Position numbers and translations under genes: made by a program. The notes beneath the pieces were generated by a model. That model ran no database searches. It had not been told where the DNA came from and worked only from the letters and a program-made list of their open reading frames with translations. Shown in pieces: positions 1 to 6,646 of a DNA stretch of 13,584 nt (position 1 is the first letter of the stretch; the number at the start of each line of letters is the position of its first letter). The stretch is from Methylomonas sp. (GTDB lineage: Bacteria > Pseudomonadota > Gammaproteobacteria > Methylococcales > Methylomonadaceae): the NCBI GenBank assembly GCA_026990815.1, contig JALXCS010000288.1, forward strand, positions 1-13,584, given 5' to 3'.

Positions 1-131
1 ATCCGATCGGTATTAAATGAAGAAGAACGGCGTTTAATGCCATGAACACTATAATCTTTTTTCAGCAAGAATTCCGCCAAATAAGCGCCATCCTGCCCTG
101 TTACTCCTGTAATTAAGGCTACTTTTTTCAT
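1..131 (-). CDS. gmd: GDP-mannose 4,6-dehydratase, N-terminal part (cut by window edge)
   Basis: Reading leftward from the ATG at 131, the first 43 residues begin MKKVALITGVTGQDGAYLAE and continue to KRRSSSFNTDR at the window edge. The Rossmann GVTGQDG nucleotide-binding loop followed by the RRSSSFNT segment is characteristic of GDP-mannose 4,6-dehydratase, an NADP-dependent short-chain dehydratase-type enzyme. It converts GDP-D-mannose to GDP-4-keto-6-deoxy-D-mannose, the precursor of GDP-fucose, GDP-rhamnose or GDP-perosamine used in surface polysaccharides. The catalytic Tyr/Lys region lies outside the window. No good ribosome-binding site is visible before the ATG. The gene points the same way as the two small unknown genes upstream but is separated from them by 115 bp, so co-transcription is uncertain. 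A related sugar-nucleotide dehydratase is possible but less likely given the motif wording. Confidence 0.85.
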   Translation of the reverse strand, partial: MKKVALITGVTGQDGAYLAEFLLKKDYSVHGIKRRSSSFNTDR

Positions 132-246
132 TGGTCAATTAAGATCTCGAATATTAACTGGAATGTTAATTTTATCTTGTTTACCTTAAAAAAACCTTCT
201 AATTATATTTTTTTACCGATTGAACAATAAACACAGCACTAACCAA

Positions 247-642
247 CTATGAAATTAATAAACTCGGTAAATAAGATTTCGTGATTTTTGTAGCGGTTTC
301 TTGCTCGTGGCTTGTTTTGGTTTTAACAATATACGCCCTTTCATCAATAGTGATTTCCCCTGTTTTGTCATTTTCTTGCATGGTTAAAAACACATCATTC
401 GAGCTTTCTTTTCCCTCAATATGACCAATCCAGATCAAAATCCCTTCAACATTGATAATTATGCGGTCCCTGATTCCCTTTAGTTTCTGACCGCTTGCCA
501 ATTCAATTTGTAAAACATCCGACCAGAGCGTGTCATTATCAACTGTCGCAAAACCATGCGGTGAAACAGTTGTTCTTTCCAAACTCTCTGACACTGGTAA
601 TTGGACTGAAGCTGAATTGATTACTTTAGTTTTATTGTTCAT
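247..642 (-). CDS. Small protein resembling a metalloprotease propeptide, function unknown
   Basis: This is a 131-residue protein starting MNNKTKVINSAS. I chose the ATG at 642 because GAGGA sits 8 nt before it; the frame also opens at a TTG at 657, which has no ribosome-binding site. There is no signal peptide, membrane segment or cysteine. Residues about 40-105 have the pattern D-L-x-x-G followed by W-x-G-H-I-E-G, a hydrophobic strand, and G-x-I-x-I-D-x-R-x-Y-I-V. This resembles the N-terminal prodomain of secreted zinc metalloproteases of the peptidyl-Asp (M72) or M12 type, by my own pattern memory only. No HExxH protease domain follows: the frame stops and gmd starts 115 bp later. It could be a prodomain remnant, a free-standing inhibitor-like protein, or unrelated. 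The start overlaps the end of the preceding small gene by 11 bp, which implies translational coupling. Confidence 0.55.
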   Translation of the reverse strand: MNNKTKVINSASVQLPVSESLERTTVSPHGFATVDNDTLWSDVLQIELASGQKLKGIRDRIIINVEGILIWIGHIEGKESSNDVFLTMQENDKTGEITIDERAYIVKTKTSHEQETATKITKSYLPSLLIS

Positions 643-811
643 TTTGGTGATCCTCAATTACTTTGAATTTGAGTTTAATCAATAACCGGGGAAAAACTGT
701 GAATTCGATGGTGCTTTGTAAAAAACCAGCTTCAAAAAAATAGATTTCACCCTCATTAATACATATTTGAAACTGATTACCCAAAAGCTTCAGCCAAGAT
801 TTGTATTCCAT
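632..811 (-). CDS. Small hypothetical protein (59 aa)
   Basis: I do not recognise this 59-residue product, which begins MEYKSWLKLLGNQ and ends KVIEDHQNEQ. It is rich in aromatic and hydrophobic residues in alternating runs (about residues 14-50), as in a small beta-rich protein. It has no clear transmembrane helix, signal peptide or metal-binding motif. The frame extends upstream to an ATG at 847, but those 12 extra codons are a translated REP palindrome. The ATG at 811 has AAAGG 8 nt before it and is the better start. The stop codon overlaps the next gene's start by 11 bp, and that gene's ribosome-binding site lies inside this one, so the two look like a coupled pair. With no homologue recognised, it could be a chance reading frame; the coupling is the main support. 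Confidence 0.45.
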   Translation of the reverse strand: MEYKSWLKLLGNQFQICINEGEIYFFEAGFLQSTIEFTVFPRLLIKLKFKVIEDHQNEQ

Positions 812-815
812 TGAC

Positions 816-846
816 GTAGCCTTTCGCGGCTGAAACCGCTCCCACA
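816..846 (-). repeat. REP-type extragenic palindrome
   Basis: On the minus strand this 31-bp stretch reads TGTGGGAGCGG, then TTTCAGCCGCGAAAGGCTAC. It has the layout of a REP sequence: a GTGG head, then a GCGG...CCGC stem (826-829 with 836-839) that a G-U wobble and an A-T pair can extend in RNA. Very similar units are scattered between genes in Pseudomonas, Xanthomonas and methanotrophic gammaproteobacteria and are mobilised by RAYT (REP-associated tyrosine transposase) enzymes. Only one copy is visible in this window and no RAYT gene is present. It explains the spurious N-terminal extension of the reading frame on this strand, and it supplies the AAAGG just ahead of the ATG at 811. Confidence 0.7.
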
Positions 847-869
847 TCTATTTTTTTACCCGCCCAAAT

Positions 870-886
870 TGCACCAAAATAGTGCA
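870..886. promoter_or_regulatory. NtrC operator / enhancer upstream of ntrBC
   Basis: The 17-bp sequence TGCACCAAAATAGTGCA is an inverted repeat with GCAC and GTGC arms seven bases apart. This is the known NtrC (NRI) recognition pattern, TGCAC-N7-GTGCA. Its centre (878) is about 106 bp upstream of the start point predicted from the sigma-54 promoter at 958-973, a normal distance for an NtrC enhancer. It also lies 59 bp upstream of the divergent small gene starting at 811, so an effect on that side is possible. No second full operator is visible nearby. Confidence 0.8.
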
Positions 887-895
887 TACATGCTT

Positions 896-901
896 TATAA
901 T
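896..901 (+). promoter_or_regulatory. Possible sigma-70 -10 element, secondary ntrB promoter
   Basis: A perfect TATAAT lies 10 bp after the NtrC operator. No good -35 hexamer is found at 16-18 bp; the nearest, TTGCAC at 869-874, is 21 bp away and overlaps the operator. If used, this promoter would start near 908 and NtrC bound at 870-886 would repress it, as at the enteric glnL promoter. The weak -35 keeps this tentative. Confidence 0.3.
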
Positions 902-957
902 GGGTCTTTGTTCTTTTTTTCATTCCCAACAGTATATAGCCAACACACGATTTCATT

Positions 958-973
958 TGGCGTAATAGTTGCT
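958..973 (+). promoter_or_regulatory. Sigma-54 (RpoN) promoter of ntrBC
   Basis: TGGCGTAATAGTTGCT carries the invariant GG (959-960) and GC (971-972) exactly ten bases apart. It matches the -24/-12 consensus TGGCAC-N5-TTGCW at TGGC and at all of TTGCT. The predicted transcription start is near 984, leaving a leader of about 26 nt before the ntrB start codon at 1010. With the NtrC operator about 106 bp upstream this forms a complete NtrC-activated promoter, indicating positive autoregulation of ntrBC under nitrogen limitation. Confidence 0.75.
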
Positions 974-1009
974 AGGAATTGATAACACTTCAAAGTCTAT
1001 AAATAAACA

Positions 1010-2062
1010 GTGCTAGATAAAATCCTGGATCATCTCAATGAATCGATCTTGCTGTTTAATCAGCAATTGCAGCTGGAATACATTAACAGCGCAGGAGAAG
1101 AATTATTTGCTGACAGTTCTCGGCATCTGATCGGACTTTCAGCACAGGATTTATTTAAATGTTCAGAACCTGACTTTATTCAAGATATTAAACTTTGCCT
1201 GACTACTGGCGAACCACTCGTTGATCGCAACCTGAATTTCCATCATTTAAAAAAGAGTCAGACACTCAACTTAAGCACGACCCCACTCTTTGATGGCCAA
1301 CAAATATCTTCGGTATTGGTCGAACTCAGTCAGGTAGACCGGCATCTGCAAATTTCAAAAGAAGAATATTTGCTTGCCCAACAAGAAGCTGCCCGCATGC
1401 TGGTCAGAGGACTCGCCCATGAAATCAAAAATCCACTGGGCGGTCTTAGAGGCGCAGCACAATTACTCGATGGCGAACTCAACAATCCCGAACTAAAGGA
1501 ATATACCCAGATTATTATTGCAGAATCAGACAGATTACAGGCCTTGATGAATAAAATGTTAGGCCCTAATATGCATCCAAATAAAACTCCTATCAATATT
1601 CATGAGGTTCTTGAAAGAGTAAGACAACTTGTTATCGCCGAAACCGCAGACAGCATTTCAATTATCCGGGATTTTGATCCCAGTATTCCTCTCCTCAAAG
1701 CTGACAAAAACCAACTCATTCAAGCGATCTTGAATATAGTCCGTAACGCTATTCAAGCAGTGGATGACGAAGGTGAAATTATTTTAACAACCCGAATCAG
1801 AAGACAAATGACCATACGGCGCAAGCTTTATAAACTCGCTATTCATATCGATATTATTGATAATGGCCCCGGCATCCCTCCAGATATGATCAGCCAGGTT
1901 TTTTACCCAATGATAACCGGGAGACCAGAAGGCACCGGCTTGGGCCTTTCAATTACCCAATCTTTAATCAATATGCACAACGGCATTATCGAATGTCAAA
2001 GTGAAGCAGGAAAAACTGTTTTTTCTATTTTTCTGCCATTGGAGAATTGTAATGGAGAATAA
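1010..2062 (+). CDS. glnL: Nitrogen regulation sensor histidine kinase/phosphatase NtrB (NRII)
   Basis: This 350-residue cytoplasmic protein matches enteric NtrB (about 349 aa) over its length. A PAS-like sensor domain spans about residues 1-110. A dimerisation/phosphoacceptor domain follows, with the phosphorylated His137 in GLAHEIKNPLGG. The HATPase domain has the N-box at Asn246 (LNIVRNAIQA), the G1 box DNGPGIP (284-290) and the G2 box GTGLGL (308-313). NtrB phosphorylates NtrC when nitrogen is short and, with PII bound, dephosphorylates it when nitrogen is plentiful. The start is a GTG directly after an in-frame stop (1004-1006) with no clear Shine-Dalgarno, so no other start fits. The gene lies behind an NtrC operator and a sigma-54 promoter, and its 3' end overlaps ntrC by 11 bp. 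Unlike in enterics, glnA is not immediately upstream. Confidence 0.96.
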   Translation: MLDKILDHLNESILLFNQQLQLEYINSAGEELFADSSRHLIGLSAQDLFKCSEPDFIQDIKLCLTTGEPLVDRNLNFHHLKKSQTLNLSTTPLFDGQQISSVLVELSQVDRHLQISKEEYLLAQQEAARMLVRGLAHEIKNPLGGLRGAAQLLDGELNNPELKEYTQIIIAESDRLQALMNKMLGPNMHPNKTPINIHEVLERVRQLVIAETADSISIIRDFDPSIPLLKADKNQLIQAILNIVRNAIQAVDDEGEIILTTRIRRQMTIRRKLYKLAIHIDIIDNGPGIPPDMISQVFYPMITGRPEGTGLGLSITQSLINMHNGIIECQSEAGKTVFSIFLPLENCNGE

Positions 2063-3470
2063 ATATACAGCCTGGATTGTTGATGATGATAAATCCATTC
2101 GCTGGGTGCTGGAAAAAGCTTTAAACAAAGCTGAAATTGCCACTCACAGCTTCACCAATGCCAACAGTCTCCTTACAGAACTGGATAAGTCATTACCTGA
2201 CACATTGATAACTGATATCCGAATGCCAGGCATGGATGGCATTGAGTTATTGCAAAAAGTCCAGCATCAGCATCCCGATTTACCCGTCATCGTCATGACC
2301 GCCCACTCAGATCTTGAAAGCGCTGTTTCGGCATTTCATAGTGGAGCGTTTGAATATTTACCCAAACCATTTGATATTGATGAGGTTATCAGTCTGGTTC
2401 AACGAGCCTGCTTGAATAGCACCCGCCGAAATAGTTCCCGAATAGTAGACGAAAATATCGCCGAAACCACGCCTGAAATTATCGGTGAAGCGCCTGCTAT
2501 GCAGGAAGTCTTTCGGGCAATCGGACGTTTGGCCCGTTCACACATTACGGTTTTGATAAATGGCGAATCCGGCACCGGGAAAGAATTAGTCGCCAAAGCT
2601 CTGCATCGTCACAGCCCCAGATCAAAAAAACCCTTTATTGCCCTGAACATGGCGGCAATTCCCAATGAACTGATGGAATCTGAACTTTTTGGACATGAAA
2701 AAGGAGCTTTTACAGGTGCAAACTCAAGACGATCAGGACGTTTTGAACAGGCCGATGGAGGCACTTTATTCCTTGACGAAATCGGTGATATGCCTGCAGA
2801 AATGCAAACCCGCCTGCTCCGGGTATTAGCCAATGGTGAATTTTATCCGGTTGGCTCCCACACTTCTTTAAAAGTTGATGTCAGAATCATCGCCGCAACT
2901 CATCAAAACCTGGAACAATTAGTTGAAAAAGGTTTGTTTAGAGAAGATCTGTTTCACCGCTTGAATGTGATACGAATCCATATCCCACCACTACGGAATC
3001 GCAGCCAGGACATCCCTTTACTAATGCAACATTTTCTGGCTAAAGCTGCTACCGAACTTAATACCAGCGTTAAAATATTGCAGCCTGATGTTGAAGCTTA
3101 TTTATGTTCGCTTGACTGGCCAGGCAATGTCAGGCAACTGGAAAACCTTTGCCAATGGTTGACAGTGATGGCCTCTGGCCGAGAAATTCACATGGAAGAA
3201 CTCCCGCCAGAATTATTAAATCAATCGACAATGGAAGAATCTGAACCTTTGGATTTAGATAAAGACTGGCAGCAACTCTTTAGGAAATGGGTCAAACAGC
3301 AATTGCAGAGTAATCAGCCTGAAATCGCCAAACAAGCTATTTCGATTATTGAAGCAGAACTAATCAAAACTGCGCTCAACCACACCCATAATCGACGTAA
3401 CGAGGCAGCTATTTTATTAGGGTATGGCAGAAATACATTGACCAGAAAGATTAAAGAGCTTTCCCTGTAA
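2052..3470 (+). CDS. glnG: Nitrogen regulation response regulator NtrC (NRI), sigma-54 activator
   Basis: The product has 472 residues from the ATG at 2052, which has GGAG 7 nt upstream. The frame opens earlier at 2001, but alignment with NtrC (MENKYTAWIVDDDKSIRWV) fixes this start. The receiver domain (1-120) has Asp11/Asp12, phospho-acceptor Asp55 in DIRMPGMDG, Thr83 and Lys105. The AAA+ domain has Walker A GESGTGKE (171-178), the sigma-54-contacting GAFTGA loop (218-223) and Walker B LFLDE (239-243). The C-terminal Fis-like helix-turn-helix contains LLGYGRNTLTRKIKEL. Phosphorylated NtrC oligomerises at enhancers and opens sigma-54 promoters of nitrogen-assimilation genes; the operator at 870-886 suggests it also controls its own operon. 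It overlaps ntrB by 11 bp and is surely coupled to it. All key motifs are intact. Confidence 0.97.
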   Translation: MENKYTAWIVDDDKSIRWVLEKALNKAEIATHSFTNANSLLTELDKSLPDTLITDIRMPGMDGIELLQKVQHQHPDLPVIVMTAHSDLESAVSAFHSGAFEYLPKPFDIDEVISLVQRACLNSTRRNSSRIVDENIAETTPEIIGEAPAMQEVFRAIGRLARSHITVLINGESGTGKELVAKALHRHSPRSKKPFIALNMAAIPNELMESELFGHEKGAFTGANSRRSGRFEQADGGTLFLDEIGDMPAEMQTRLLRVLANGEFYPVGSHTSLKVDVRIIAATHQNLEQLVEKGLFREDLFHRLNVIRIHIPPLRNRSQDIPLLMQHFLAKAATELNTSVKILQPDVEAYLCSLDWPGNVRQLENLCQWLTVMASGREIHMEELPPELLNQSTMEESEPLDLDKDWQQLFRKWVKQQLQSNQPEIAKQAISIIEAELIKTALNHTHNRRNEAAILLGYGRNTLTRKIKELSL

Positions 3471-3550
3471 AACCTATAATTTGATGAATCCATTGGACTT
3501 TATTATGCTATGCTTATTTGCACTCAGCAACAATCCTGGTAATAATATTC

Positions 3551-4861
3551 ATGCTTGTAAAAAAAGTTCTATTTTTTTGTTCTTTATTTTTTACTGTTTC
3601 CCCTGGTTTTTCCCAAAACCTCATGGAAACCTATCAATTAGCGTTGGACAATGATCCGCTTTTAAAACAAGCTCTTGCCAATCGAAAGGCCACTGATGAA
3701 ATTAAACACCAAAATATTGCCCAAATGCTACCTTCAATATCATTGCGGGCAGAAACCAATTTCAATCGTTTAAATAACAAAAAAATCAACTTTCAGGGAC
3801 AAGGTCTACAAGAATATTACGAACACAGTTATTCCATTAATCTGACCCAACCTCTTTTTCATTGGGAACATTGGGTACAATTAAGTCAAGCCGACAACCA
3901 GATTGCCCAGGCTGAAGCACAATATCTTGCCGAGCAGCAAAACCTTATTAACCGGACCTCAGAAGCATATTTTAATATTCTGGCTGCGCAGGATACACTT
4001 GAGTTTACCATTGCAGAAAAAAATGCCATTGCGCAACAACTGGAACAGGCAGAACAACGTTTTAAAGTTGGACTGATCGCCATTACTGACGTTCATGAAG
4101 CACGTGCGGGCTTTGACAAAGCCCGCGCCGATGAAATTGCCGCCATCAATGAAGTTGATAACACCAAAGAAGCACTTAGAGAAATTATTGGAGATCAGGA
4201 AATTTTATTATCAACCCTGGCGGTAGAACTACCTCTAGCCAATCCTGAACCTGCAGATATTGAAAAATGGAGCAAAAATGCTCAGGAGCAAAATCTGGAA
4301 ATCATTTCAGCGTTTAATGAGGAAGAAGTAGCCAGAAAAAAAATCTCCCTGGAACGAAGCGGTCATTTACCGCAACTGGATCTCATTGCTTCTCACAGAG
4401 AATCAGACAATAACAGTTCCTTTGGACTACGCGGCGATGTACAACAAGTTGGGCTGCAACTCAATGTCCCAATTTTTGAAGGTGGCGGCGTGTATTTTCG
4501 TACTCGCCAGGCAGAGCAACAATATATACAGGCCAAAGAAAAACTCATTGCCAAAAAAAGACAAATAGAACGCCAGGTTAAAGACGCCTACCGAGGAGTT
4601 ATTTCCAGCATCAGTCAGGTTGAAGCATTAAAGGCCTCTGTTGTATCAGCAGAAAGCGCCCTAGAAGCAACTGAAGCAGGATTTGATGTCGGCACCCGCA
4701 CCATGATCGATGTCCTAACCGCTACCCGCAACTTGACCCGGGCCAAAAGCGATCATTCCAAAGCCCGATATGCGTATATAATTAACAGCATCAAACTAAA
4801 ACAATCCGCCAGTATTCTTAATGTAGAGGATTTATTAGCGATTAATGCCTATTTAAAATAA
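3551..4861 (+). CDS. TolC-family outer-membrane efflux/secretion channel
   Basis: This is a 436-residue exported protein. The signal peptide is MLVKKVLFFCSLFFTVSPGF with probable cleavage just after, near SQ/NL. I chose the ATG at 3551 because it gives a normal signal peptide; the frame also opens at a TTG at 3518. Two homologous outer-membrane-factor halves follow, each with a strand such as LTQPLFHW or LNVPIFEGG and long coiled-coil helices. The C-terminal helix contains FDVGTRTMIDVLTATRNL and YIINSIKLK, which match TolC closely (FTVGTRTIVDVL, YLINQLNIK). TolC trimers form the beta-barrel and alpha-tunnel that carries substrates of type I secretion and drug efflux across the outer membrane and periplasm. 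It is shorter than E. coli TolC (493 with signal). It lies 80 bp after ntrC and may partner the HlyD/ABC genes at 8297-13509. No terminator separates it from ntrC. Confidence 0.93.
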   Translation: MLVKKVLFFCSLFFTVSPGFSQNLMETYQLALDNDPLLKQALANRKATDEIKHQNIAQMLPSISLRAETNFNRLNNKKINFQGQGLQEYYEHSYSINLTQPLFHWEHWVQLSQADNQIAQAEAQYLAEQQNLINRTSEAYFNILAAQDTLEFTIAEKNAIAQQLEQAEQRFKVGLIAITDVHEARAGFDKARADEIAAINEVDNTKEALREIIGDQEILLSTLAVELPLANPEPADIEKWSKNAQEQNLEIISAFNEEEVARKKISLERSGHLPQLDLIASHRESDNNSSFGLRGDVQQVGLQLNVPIFEGGGVYFRTRQAEQQYIQAKEKLIAKKRQIERQVKDAYRGVISSISQVEALKASVVSAESALEATEAGFDVGTRTMIDVLTATRNLTRAKSDHSKARYAYIINSIKLKQSASILNVEDLLAINAYLK

Positions 4862-4868
4862 AAATTAG

Positions 4869-5978
4869 TTAATTTCCCGGGATTGTTTCAACAATTTCCA
4901 AATCAAAACCTGATAAGCCAAAATATTTTTTCTGGGTACCCATTACCTTCATTTTTTTTACTCCCAGATCAGCCAGGATTTGCGAACCAGTTCCGGTAGT
5001 ACGCCAGTCCATTGGTTTTTCCGTACTATTCCCTACAGTGACACCATTATCTTCCATTTGATATTGGTGTATCAATTCAACCAATGCTTTATTATCCTCC
5101 TGCTGGCGAATAACGACTAAAACCCCGGTACCTTCCCCAGCAATTTTTTTCATAGCTTCCCGTAAGGAAATACTGCTTTCATTACGGGTTGATGCAAAAA
5201 GGTCTGACAATAGGTTTTTTGCATGAACCCTAACCAAAACAGGCTCTTCACCCGAAATTTTGCCCTTTACCAAAGCCAAATGCAGATTATTGTCATTTCT
5301 GTCCTGATAGGCATACAAACGAAAATCACCATATTCAGTAGGAAAATGACACTCACTGATTCTTTCCAAGGTATTTTCATTCTGAATCCGATGATGGATC
5401 AAATCTGCAATCGTGCCAATTTTAAGATGATGCTGCTTGGCAAAAGCTTCTAAATCAGGCTTTCTGGCCATACTGCCATCTTCATTAAGAATTTCCACAA
5501 TCACTGCCGCCGGCTCCAGCCCGGCCAGTCTTACCAAATCGCATCCCGCTTCAGTATGCCCCGCGCGGGTCAATACACCACCTGATTGCGCCATCAAAGG
5601 AAAAATGTGACCAGGTTGAACCAGATCATCAGGCTGGGCATCTTTCGCCACTGCCGCCTGGATGGTTTTTGCCCGGTCTGATGCAGAAATTCCGGTCGTC
5701 ACACCTTCTGCCCCTTCAATGGAAACGGTAAAATTGGTCGAATGGGCGGTTTTATTTTCATTGACCATCAAAGGCAAGCGCAGCTGCTGGCAACGTTGCC
5801 TAGTCAAAGTCAGACAAATCAAACCACGTCCGTACCGGGCCATAAAATTAATATCTTCCGGTCGCGTATGGGTTGCGGCCATCACCAAATCACCCTCATT
5901 TTCACGGTCTTCATCATCCATAATAATGACCATTTTTCCCTGACGTATATCTTCGATGATTTCTTCAATACTATTCAT
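4869..5978 (-). CDS. ribBX: RibBX: 3,4-dihydroxy-2-butanone 4-phosphate synthase fused to an inactive GTP cyclohydrolase II-like domain
   Basis: The 369-residue protein has two parts. Residues 1-200 are RibB, which converts ribulose 5-phosphate to 3,4-dihydroxy-2-butanone 4-phosphate and formate. The Mg-binding acidic loop DDEDRENEGD (21-30), TGISASDRAKT (95-105) and RAGHTEAGCDL with His141 are intact. Residues about 205-369 follow the GTP cyclohydrolase II fold but lack its active site. The three zinc cysteines are replaced (HSEC became HAKN, with Asn255; RCDC became RNES, with Asn266 and Ser268), and RQEGRGIGL became RQQEDNKAL. This is the known proteobacterial RibBX variant, usually annotated ribBA, whose second domain has no cyclohydrolase activity. 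A separate ribA must supply step one. The start overlaps the ribE stop as ATGA. The 3' end is 7 bp from the convergent tolC-like stop. Confidence 0.92.
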   Translation of the reverse strand: MNSIEEIIEDIRQGKMVIIMDDEDRENEGDLVMAATHTRPEDINFMARYGRGLICLTLTRQRCQQLRLPLMVNENKTAHSTNFTVSIEGAEGVTTGISASDRAKTIQAAVAKDAQPDDLVQPGHIFPLMAQSGGVLTRAGHTEAGCDLVRLAGLEPAAVIVEILNEDGSMARKPDLEAFAKQHHLKIGTIADLIHHRIQNENTLERISECHFPTEYGDFRLYAYQDRNDNNLHLALVKGKISGEEPVLVRVHAKNLLSDLFASTRNESSISLREAMKKIAGEGTGVLVVIRQQEDNKALVELIHQYQMEDNGVTVGNSTEKPMDWRTTGTGSQILADLGVKKMKVMGTQKKYFGLSGFDLEIVETIPGN

Positions 5979-6634
5979 GATTGAACAAATCCGCTCTGCT
6001 GCAACAGTTCCCGGGTGATTTGTCCTGATGATTCGGTCGCTTTTTCACCTTTCATGAGACGCTCCATATAGCGAGCCAACAAATCCACTTCAAGATTCAC
6101 TTTCGTTCCAACTTCTGTTGATCCCAATGTTGTCACCTGCAAAGTATGAGGAACGATATTGACACTAAAAATCGCACCATCCACATCATTAACCGTCAAA
6201 CTAATGCCGTCAATACAAATAGAACCTTTTTCTGCGATATATTTGGACAATTCATCCGGTGCCTTAAATCGGAAACGAATTGATCTCGCATCAGGAGTTT
6301 TATCAATCACTTCACCCAAACCGTCAACATGGCCACTGACAATATGCCCGCCCATTCGGGTATTTGGTGTTAAAGCCAATTCCAGGTTAACGGAAGTGCC
6401 TACGGACGCATTTGCCAAAGTGGTTCTCGATAGTGTTTCATTCGAAACATCGGCAACAAAATATTGATCTGCCAATTCTACAGCAGTTAAACACACGCCA
6501 TTAACGGCAATACTATCGCCTATTTTGACATCATCCATGGGTAACTTGCCGACATCAATGGATAACATACAGTCACCAGACTTGGGACTGATGGTTTTGA
6601 TTTTTCCAACTGATAGAATAATTCCTGTAAACAT
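5975..6634 (-). CDS. ribE: Riboflavin synthase, alpha chain
   Basis: The product has 219 residues and begins with the family hallmark MFTGII. It has the usual duplicated lumazine-binding barrel: the first repeat carries IGDSIAVNGVCLTA (about 38-51), MGGHIVSGHVDG (about 93-104) opens the second repeat, and KGSICIDGISLTVND is the matching substrate loop of that repeat. The trimeric enzyme dismutates two 6,7-dimethyl-8-ribityllumazine molecules into riboflavin and a pyrimidine that is recycled. The length is normal (about 210-220). AGGT lies 5 nt before the ATG, and the gene follows ribD by 12 bp. The stop overlaps the next start as ATGA, so it is in the nrdR-rib operon. It is called ribC in some nomenclatures. 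Lumazine synthase (ribH), its substrate supplier, is not in the window. Confidence 0.96.
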   Translation of the reverse strand: MFTGIILSVGKIKTISPKSGDCMLSIDVGKLPMDDVKIGDSIAVNGVCLTAVELADQYFVADVSNETLSRTTLANASVGTSVNLELALTPNTRMGGHIVSGHVDGLGEVIDKTPDARSIRFRFKAPDELSKYIAEKGSICIDGISLTVNDVDGAIFSVNIVPHTLQVTTLGSTEVGTKVNLEVDLLARYMERLMKGEKATESSGQITRELLQQSGFVQS

Positions 6635-6646
6635 AAATACCTAATT

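Noticed and set aside
202..207. Minus-strand TATAAT as a gmd promoter
   Set aside because: No credible -35 hexamer at 16-18 bp in a generally AT-rich stretch; too weak to annotate.
632..847. 71-aa version of the small minus-strand ORF starting at 847
   Set aside because: Its first 12 codons are a translated REP palindrome and its ATG lacks a well-placed ribosome-binding site; the ATG at 811 is better.
859..878. Minus-strand GG-N10-GC pattern overlapping the NtrC operator as a sigma-54 promoter for the small genes
   Set aside because: Only the invariant bases match, the surrounding consensus is absent, and it would overlap its own enhancer.
2001..2051. Longer NtrC start at 2001 (17 extra residues)
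   Set aside because: It lies deep inside ntrB, and the extra residues have no counterpart in NtrC; the ATG at 2052 has a good GGAG and fits the family N-terminus.
4882..4895. Perfect ATTGTT-tc-AACAAT hairpin as terminator of the tolC-like gene
   Set aside because: It lies inside the ribBX coding end, is AT-rich, and is not followed by a T-run on either strand.
5223..5984. Plus-strand open frames within ribBX
   Set aside because: Shadows of the strongly supported minus-strand gene; their translations show no recognisable motifs.
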